Origin: an uncultured Clostridia bacterium
GTDB taxonomy: Bacteria; Bacillota; Clostridia; Christensenellales; Aristaeellaceae
Length of the DNA: 10,409 nt
Direction of reading: 5' to 3'
Assembly: GCA_946410395.1 (NCBI GenBank)
Contig: CAMKAE010000062.1
Span: 1 to 10,409, forward strand
Position numbers and translations under genes: made by a program. How positions within the stretch are numbered: the stretch's first letter is position 1; each line of letters opens with the position of its first letter. The notes beneath the pieces are model-generated. The model was not told where the DNA came from. It did not search any database and worked only from the letters and a program-made list of their open reading frames with translations. Shown one piece after another: positions 6,492 through 10,409 of the stretch.

Positions 6492-7496
6492 TCACTCCTC
6501 CAGCCAGTCGACCAGATCCGACATACAGATTTTCCATATGCCATCCTGCCTGTGCAGGCGGAAGATCCGCGCGGGGATTTCCGCCGCCTGCCCGGAGGGC
6601 TGCTGCAGGTTGATGTCCGCCGAGACCGTTGCGACGCTGCCGTCATAGAACACGGAGCAGCCGTTGAAGTGCACACCCATCAGCGCGGGAAAGCGCTCCA
6701 TCTCCGTGACAAAGGCACGGTATTCCGGCTTAGCGATGCCGGTCCGCACATCCGTTGCCGCGATATATTTGTATAGAGCGCTCCAGTTTTTCTGCTGCCA
6801 GTAATCCAGAAAGCGTTCGCCGGTCGTGGCCGGCGTCAGGAGCAGGGTGTCATCCCGGGTCTGCGGACCGGTGAGGACGCTTTCATCCGTCCCGTCCATG
6901 AACCAGGACTGCCGCAGGCGGAGTGAGTCGGAAACCGCACTCCCCTGTTCCACCAGGATGACCACCTCGTCCGCGTCGCAGTTGTCCGTGACGGTTGCGA
7001 CGATGGACTGCATGGCCAGCTTTCTGCGCAGCGGGATTTCAGCTTGCCAGAATGCGTCCTCATACCAGGTTTCGGGTTCGTCCGGCAGCATGCCGGTGAA
7101 TTCGCCGCTCAGGGTGATGATCATCGTGCGACCCTGCTGGAGCGTGGACAGCACCCGCGTGCCCACCGGAAACAAGCTGGTCATCTCCACCTGCTGGGTG
7201 CCTGGGCCGGCAAACAGGGCGGAGAGCAGCGCATACTCATAGGACTGCCCGGCCAGTTGGGTGATGCTCCGGGTTTCAGCCGCCAGATAGGGCTCATCCA
7301 AGAAACGGAACCACAATGTCGCGTACCCGCGCAGATCCATGGTATTGATATCCACCGCGGACGGGTAGACCGGGTCGGTGCCGGGAATGGCGGTACTCTC
7401 GGGCAGCGGTGTGCCGCGGATGGCCGAGCACCCCCCCAGCGCCGCCGCGAGGATCAGCAGCAGGACCGGCAGCGCGAATCGCTTGCAAAACTGCAT
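6492..7496 (-). CDS. GerMN-domain lipoprotein with a C-terminal NTF2-like domain
   Basis: This is a 334-residue predicted lipoprotein with lipobox LGGC and lipidated Cys23. A GerMN domain covers about 58–185: strand ATLWFRF, helix ending LLSALFAGPG, the FPVGTRVLST turn, strand TMIITLSGEF, a helix with QSIVATVTD, and strand EVVILVEQG. GerMN domains are known from the spore germination protein GerM and from actinobacterial LpqB. The remaining part, about 224–330 (ERFLDYWQQKNWSALYKYI to a final WKICMSDLVDWL), looks like an NTF2-like fold; this second call is by pattern only. The ATG lies 2 nt after the kinase stop, and its ribosome binding site (AGGGGG, 7505–7510) is inside the kinase's last codons. 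This position directly after the kinase suggests an accessory or sensor partner. Confidence 0.88.
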   Translation of the reverse strand: MQFCKRFALPVLLLILAAALGGCSAIRGTPLPESTAIPGTDPVYPSAVDINTMDLRGYATLWFRFLDEPYLAAETRSITQLAGQSYEYALLSALFAGPGTQQVEMTSLFPVGTRVLSTLQQGRTMIITLSGEFTGMLPDEPETWYEDAFWQAEIPLRRKLAMQSIVATVTDNCDADEVVILVEQGSAVSDSLRLRQSWFMDGTDESVLTGPQTRDDTLLLTPATTGERFLDYWQQKNWSALYKYIAATDVRTGIAKPEYRAFVTEMERFPALMGVHFNGCSVFYDGSVATVSADINLQQPSGQAAEIPARIFRLHRQDGIWKICMSDLVDWLEE

Positions 7497-7498
7497 GC

Positions 7499-8971
7499 TC
7501 AGTTCCCCCTTTCATCCAGCGGCAGACGGACGACAAACATGGATCCCTTGCCGGGCTCGCTCATCACGCTGATCTCACCGCCGTGCATGGCCACCATCTG
7601 CCGCACGATGGAGAGACCCAGGCCCGTGCCGCCGGTCTCCCTGGAGCGCGCCTTGTCCACGCGGTAGAAGCGCTCGAAGATGTGCGCCTGGTCCTCGGCG
7701 GGAATGCCAACACCGTTGTCCTGGACCGTGATCACGGCCTGATGGTTTTTTTGCAGCAGGCTGACCAGGATACTTCCGCCGTCGGGCGTGTATTTGATGG
7801 CGTTCTCGGTCAGGTTGTACACGATCTGCTCAAGCCTTGATGCGTCGCCAAGCACAAAGACGGTATTGCTCTGGATCCGGGACGTCAGGGACTGGCCGCG
7901 CTTGTCCGCCTGTGGCTGAAGCAGATGAACGGTCTGTTTGACGGTGTCCGAAAGGTTGACGCGCGTTTTCTCTGAGATCTTGCCGGCGCTGTCCATCCGG
8001 GTCAGGGTCAGCAGATCGCCCACGACGTTGGACAGGCGGTCGATCTCATGGTTGATGTCTCCCAGGAACTCTTCCCGCATTTCCTGGGGCATATCGGGCT
8101 GATAAATGACATTCTCCAGCAGGATTTTCATGGTGGTCAGCGGGGTCTTGAGCTCGTGCGAAGCGTTGGAGACAAACTGATTCCTGGATTTGTCCAGGCT
8201 TTCAAGCTGTTCCGCCATCGCGTTGTAGTTGGTGGCGAGGGCCTTGAATTCCGCGGAGCCCTTGACCTTGGCGCGGACGGTCAGGTCGCCCTTACCCATG
8301 TGCTGGATCGTGTCTGTCAGCTCATAAACCGGCCGCGTCAGGACACGGGAAAAGATGATGGCGGAAATCAGGGCGATTAACGCCACCAGGATAAAGAACA
8401 TACCTACCTGACGCTCGATGCTGTCCAGGCTGTCAACCATCTCGGCCACGGTGGAGGCGTATAGAAGTACGCCCAGGTCTCCGCTGCTGTCCACCAGGCG
8501 AACCGCGCAGTAGGCCACCCGGCTGTCCCCTTCAGCCGCCGCGGCCTGAGGATCCGTCAGGCGATGAATGCCATAGCTGCTGGCCTCGCCAAGCGTCAGG
8601 ATGCTCACCACTTCCGGGAGCTCGAGCCGGACGCCCATCAGCGCAGAGAAACTGTCATACTGGACCTTTCCGTCGCAGTCCAGTACCATCAGGCGACCGC
8701 CGAGCTCGCCCGCGGCCGAAATGAGATACTCATCCAGGGCATCCGCCTGGCCGGATTGAAAAAGAGGCGCAACGGTCACGGCCAGCTTCTCAACGGAAAG
8801 GCTGTCCTGACGGATGCGCTGTCTGTACAGATAGTCTCTCACAAATCCGGTGAGTCGGGCATCGGTCACATAGAACGAAGCGCTGATGATCAACAGGAAA
8901 GCCACCGTGATTCTGAATCCGATGCCTGAAAAGATCCTGCGCTTAGTCCTTGTCCGTGAAATAGTAACCAA
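7499..8971 (-). CDS. Sensor histidine kinase of a WalK/PhoR-like two-component system
   Basis: This membrane kinase should phosphorylate the regulator encoded just before it. Counting from the TTG at 8971 (490 residues): TM1 about 20–35, an extracytoplasmic domain of about 150 residues, TM2 about 189–208, HAMP 209–260, HisKA with phospho-acceptor His272 in SHELKTP, and HATPase with N-box N386–N390 (NLTEN), G1 DNGVG (418–422), F-box FERFYR and G2 GGTGLGLS. All catalytic motifs are intact. Unlike Bacillus WalK there is no PAS domain between HAMP and HisKA. The start is uncertain: the first in-frame ATG (9064) would overlap the regulator gene by 122 bp and add an odd Ser/Thr-rich tail. TTG at 8971 overlaps by 29 bp but lacks a spaced ribosome binding site. 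AAGGA (8948–8952) would suit a start near 8935, where the codon is ATC. Confidence 0.93.
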   Translation of the reverse strand: MVTISRTRTKRRIFSGIGFRITVAFLLIISASFYVTDARLTGFVRDYLYRQRIRQDSLSVEKLAVTVAPLFQSGQADALDEYLISAAGELGGRLMVLDCDGKVQYDSFSALMGVRLELPEVVSILTLGEASSYGIHRLTDPQAAAAEGDSRVAYCAVRLVDSSGDLGVLLYASTVAEMVDSLDSIERQVGMFFILVALIALISAIIFSRVLTRPVYELTDTIQHMGKGDLTVRAKVKGSAEFKALATNYNAMAEQLESLDKSRNQFVSNASHELKTPLTTMKILLENVIYQPDMPQEMREEFLGDINHEIDRLSNVVGDLLTLTRMDSAGKISEKTRVNLSDTVKQTVHLLQPQADKRGQSLTSRIQSNTVFVLGDASRLEQIVYNLTENAIKYTPDGGSILVSLLQKNHQAVITVQDNGVGIPAEDQAHIFERFYRVDKARSRETGGTGLGLSIVRQMVAMHGGEISVMSEPGKGSMFVVRLPLDERGN

Positions 8972-9638
8972 CCCCCCATTTGGTGAAGATGAACTCGGGC
9001 TGCGTTGTGTCGTGTTCAATCTTTTCACGGAGGCGGCGGATGTGGACGTCAACCGTCCGGTCATCGCCGGTGTAATCGTACTTCCAGACGGTCTCCAGCA
9101 TCTGCTTGCGGGTGAACACCTTGCCGCGGTTGGTGATGAACAGCTGCAGCAGATCGAACTCCTTGGCGGTGAGCTTGACCTCCTTGCCGCCGAGGGTCAC
9201 CGTGCGCTTGGTCGGGTTGACTTCCAGATCGCGCACTCGCATGTTGGCCTTCTCCTCCGTCACCATGGGCGCGGAAGTCGCCCGGCGCATGATGGCCTTG
9301 ATGCGCGCCTTCACCTCGAGAATGTTGAACGGCTTGGCAATGTAGTCGTCCGCGCCGTATTCCAGGCCCAGGATCTTGTCCATGTCCTCACCCTTGGCCG
9401 TCAGCATGATGATGGGCACATTGCTGTGCTCGCGGATCCGCTGGCATACCTGGATGCCGTCCAGTTGCGGGAGCATCACGTCGAGCAGGATCAAGTCATA
9501 GGGCTCCGCAAAAAACTTGGAGAGCGCCTCCTCGCCGTCCAGGGCGCTGTCCGTCTCATAGCCTTCCTGCTCCAATGTATACTTCAGGCCTTTCAGAATC
9601 AAAGGCTCGTCATCCACAAGTAAAACGCGCTTTGCCAT
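8943..9638 (-). CDS. OmpR/PhoB-family response regulator, WalR (YycF)-like
   Basis: This 231-residue DNA-binding regulator has a receiver domain (about 3–118) with acidic pocket D9/D10, phosphorylation site Asp53, Thr79 and Lys101. A winged-helix domain follows (about 128–230). The C-terminal part, including TVWKYDYTGDDRTVDV and RRLREKIE with the closing GVGYY, is very close to WalR of Bacillus subtilis, so the DNA target may be similar. An in-frame ATG at 9665 exists, but the ATG at 9638 starts the canonical MAKRVLLVDDE and has GGAGGT at 9646–9651 with 7 nt spacing. It is the first gene of the minus-strand operon, and its 3' end overlaps the kinase. The WalR assignment is by similarity recalled from the known family, so I give no gene symbol. 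Confidence 0.95.
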   Translation of the reverse strand: MAKRVLLVDDEPLILKGLKYTLEQEGYETDSALDGEEALSKFFAEPYDLILLDVMLPQLDGIQVCQRIREHSNVPIIMLTAKGEDMDKILGLEYGADDYIAKPFNILEVKARIKAIMRRATSAPMVTEEKANMRVRDLEVNPTKRTVTLGGKEVKLTAKEFDLLQLFITNRGKVFTRKQMLETVWKYDYTGDDRTVDVHIRRLREKIEHDTTQPEFIFTKWGVGYYFTDKD

Positions 9639-9659
9639 AGGAGCAACCTCCGTTTTGTT

Positions 9660-9672
9660 CAGCAAATTGCTG
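9660..9672. promoter_or_regulatory. 13-bp perfect dyad in the regulator leader
   Basis: CAGCAAATTGCTG is a perfect palindrome around position 9666, 8 nt upstream of the ribosome binding site of the response regulator gene. It could be an operator, or part of an mRNA structure with neighbouring bases. Its function is unknown. Confidence 0.3.
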
Positions 9673-9689
9673 TATGGTTGAATCGAAGC

Positions 9690-9704
9690 AGCCCAAATCG
9701 GGCT
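9690..9704 (-). other. Small stem-loop in the regulator 5' leader
   Basis: AGCCC (9690–9694) and GGGCT (9700–9704) form a 5-bp GC-rich stem with a 5-base loop. It lies inside the leader of about 80 nt predicted between the promoter and the regulator start codon. There is no U run, so it is not a terminator. It may stabilise the 5' end or be incidental. Confidence 0.3.
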
Positions 9705-9724
9705 CGTCCGGTCGATACATGAAA

Positions 9725-9753
9725 ATTCTAATATATCTTGCCTGAAAAATCAA
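9725..9753 (-). promoter_or_regulatory. Sigma-A-type promoter of the two-component operon
   Basis: On the minus strand, TTGATT (9748–9753) and TAGAAT (9725–9730) are separated by exactly 17 bp, matching consensus at 4 of 6 and 5 of 6 positions. The bases upstream (about 9755–9800) are strongly AT-rich with A and T runs, which could act as an UP element. Transcription would start near 9718, leaving a leader of about 80 nt before the ATG at 9638. It is the only good promoter seen between nrdG and the regulator. Confidence 0.7.
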
Positions 9754-9758
9754 GCAAG
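9737..9758. promoter_or_regulatory. Imperfect dyad covering the −35 element, possible operator
   Basis: CTTGCCTGA (9737–9745) and TCAAGCAAG (9750–9758) are inverted repeats of 9 bp with one mismatch, separated by AAAA. The dyad spans the −35 hexamer of the operon promoter, where a bound repressor would block RNA polymerase. No specific regulator family can be named from the sequence. Confidence 0.4.
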
Positions 9759-9759
9759 A

Positions 9760-9776
9760 AATACAGAAATATTACA
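9760..9776 (-). promoter_or_regulatory. WalR-type direct-repeat box upstream of the operon promoter
   Basis: On the minus strand the sequence reads TGTAAT, five bases, TGTATT. The published WalR consensus is TGTWAH-N5-TGTWAH. The first half matches fully, and the second differs at one base. It ends 6 bp upstream of the −35, a position suited to activation by an OmpR-family protein, and the first gene of the operon encodes a WalR-like regulator. The region is AT-rich, so a chance match is possible. Confidence 0.5.
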
Positions 9777-9830
9777 TTTTTTTGTTGATATGATTTCTTT
9801 TGCTTAATGTTTTCGCACTGCGCAAGCAGA

Positions 9831-10382
9831 TCATGTCAAAAAATGAGAGGCAAACAGCGGATCATCCCGCCAGAGACAAACCGTGCCCGACCGAAGCGAA
9901 GCGCGCACGTCGATCAGCCGCTGGTTGGATGAACCCCTGAATCGCAGTGTGACGTCATGCAGGGCCCGGATAAATTCCCCGTCCACCAGCACGTCCAGCA
10001 GGCTGAGCAGCTCCGGCGTCTCCGGGATCCGGCATCGGGCGGGCTCGTGGCCGTTGAGCTGTTCCCAGGTGTACCCGGAATAGCACCAGACGGTCTTGTC
10101 GGGAAAGCGATCCCGGAACCTGCGCACGAAAGGCAGCAGGGCCGGCTGATTCTCGGGCTCCATGGGCTCGCCGCCCAGCAGGGTGATGCCCCGGACGAAC
10201 GGCGTCATGGACGTGAAAATCCGCTCCTCCGTCTCAGACGTGAAGGGCTCGCCGCTGTCGAAGTCCCAGGCAACCGCGTTGAAGCAGCCTTCGCAGCGGT
10301 GTGTGCACCCGGAGACGAACAGGCTCGTCCTGACACCCGGTCCGTTGGCGATATCGTTGAATTTGATCGCGGCAAAATGCAT
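9831..10382 (-). CDS. nrdG: Anaerobic ribonucleoside-triphosphate reductase activating protein (radical SAM)
   Basis: NrdG uses a [4Fe-4S] cluster and S-adenosylmethionine to generate the glycyl radical in the class III reductase NrdD, allowing deoxynucleotide synthesis without oxygen. The 183-residue length fits the family. Radical-SAM cysteines are C26, C30 and C33 in CTHRCEGC, preceded by the family's DIANGPGVRTSLFVSGC and followed by FNAVAWDF. The SAM-binding LLGGEP is at 68–73, and KTVWCYSGYTWE near 95–106 is also characteristic. GGGAGG (10395–10400) lies 12 nt upstream of the ATG, with a nearer GAGG at 10388–10391. Such a short distance to the window edge implies a preceding gene, probably nrdD. 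No convincing terminator follows the stop; the adjoining bases belong to the regulator promoter region. Confidence 0.96.
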   Translation of the reverse strand: MHFAAIKFNDIANGPGVRTSLFVSGCTHRCEGCFNAVAWDFDSGEPFTSETEERIFTSMTPFVRGITLLGGEPMEPENQPALLPFVRRFRDRFPDKTVWCYSGYTWEQLNGHEPARCRIPETPELLSLLDVLVDGEFIRALHDVTLRFRGSSNQRLIDVRASLRSGTVCLWRDDPLFASHFLT

Positions 10383-10389
10383 CTGTGCC

Positions 10390-10409
10390 TCATGCCTCCC
10401 GTGAATTTC
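10390..10409 (-). CDS. Possible last codons of nrdD (upstream partner of nrdG)
   Basis: On the minus strand one frame reads Asn-Ser-Arg-Glu-Ala then TGA at 10390–10392, which would place a stop 7 nt before nrdG, with the nrdG ribosome binding site inside the last codons. nrdD commonly precedes nrdG. Only five codons are visible, so this is a context-based guess and cannot be proven from the window. Confidence 0.25.

Noticed and set aside
6487..6537. Earlier ATG at 6537 as start of the large lipoprotein
   Set aside because: It would overlap the preceding gene by about 45 bases, bury the lipoprotein signal behind 17 extra residues, and ignore the well-placed GGAGGAG before 6486.
5902..6648. 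A 248-codon plus-strand frame opposite the two lipoprotein genes
   Set aside because: It crosses the junction of two lipoprotein genes with clear signals on the other strand. Its composition is low-hydrophobic and Arg/Gln-rich, with no domain seen.
8886..9623. A 245-codon plus-strand frame opposite the response regulator
   Set aside because: It lies antisense to a strongly conserved WalR-like gene and has no recognisable domain or ribosome binding site. It is a shadow frame.
9800..9830. Terminator after nrdG
   Set aside because: Only 3–4-bp pairings are possible in this stretch on the minus strand, and no U run follows a stable stem.

Overview
The window looks like a chromosomal segment of a GC-rich Firmicute, most likely a Clostridia/Oscillospirales-type gut anaerobe. 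This rests on gene content: the obg–yhbY pair, GerMN-domain lipoproteins beside a WalR-like two-component system, anaerobic NrdG, a UPF0210 protein, strong AAGGAGG-type ribosome binding sites, and protein sequences of clostridial flavour. No rRNA, tRNA, CRISPR array, insertion sequence or phage gene was seen. Taxonomy is inferred, not proven.

Plus-strand block (1–1983): the 3' end of a UPF0210 (PFL/DUF711) gene, then the ribosome-assembly GTPase gene obg, then a small CRM-domain RNA-binding gene of the YhbY/YqeI family. They are closely spaced (23 and 16 nt), so probably co-transcribed. The block ends at a 13-bp hairpin (2001–2030) flanked by A and T runs. This hairpin should terminate transcription in both directions, because the next gene converges on it.

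Minus-strand block (9753 down to 2040), read right to left: a promoter with a WalR-type box just upstream; an OmpR-family response regulator very like WalR/YycF; a membrane histidine kinase overlapping it; a GerMN/NTF2-like lipoprotein; a second, larger lipoprotein that reads as three GerMN-like modules; a polytopic membrane protein that appears to be a catalytically dead remnant of a P-type cation ATPase; and an HtrA-like serine protease with one PDZ domain, preceded by 112 nt that may hold its own promoter. The order regulator–kinase–two exported accessory proteins–additional gene–HtrA resembles walRKHI-yycJ-htrC of Bacillus. The GerMN lipoproteins sit where YycH/YycI would be, and also recall LpqB of actinobacterial mtrAB-lpqB. 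My reading is a cell-envelope sensing and quality-control operon.

Right edge (9831–10409, minus strand): nrdG, the radical-SAM activase of the anaerobic ribonucleotide reductase. A few codons upstream could be the tail of nrdD. Between nrdG and the regulator lie about 190 AT-rich bases holding the regulator promoter, candidate operator sites and a leader of about 80 nt.

The most unusual items are the apparent pseudo-P-type ATPase, the triple-GerMN lipoprotein, the (Tyr-Gly)5 repeat in HtrA, the missing conventional start codon of the kinase, and the WalR-like box in the operon's own promoter.
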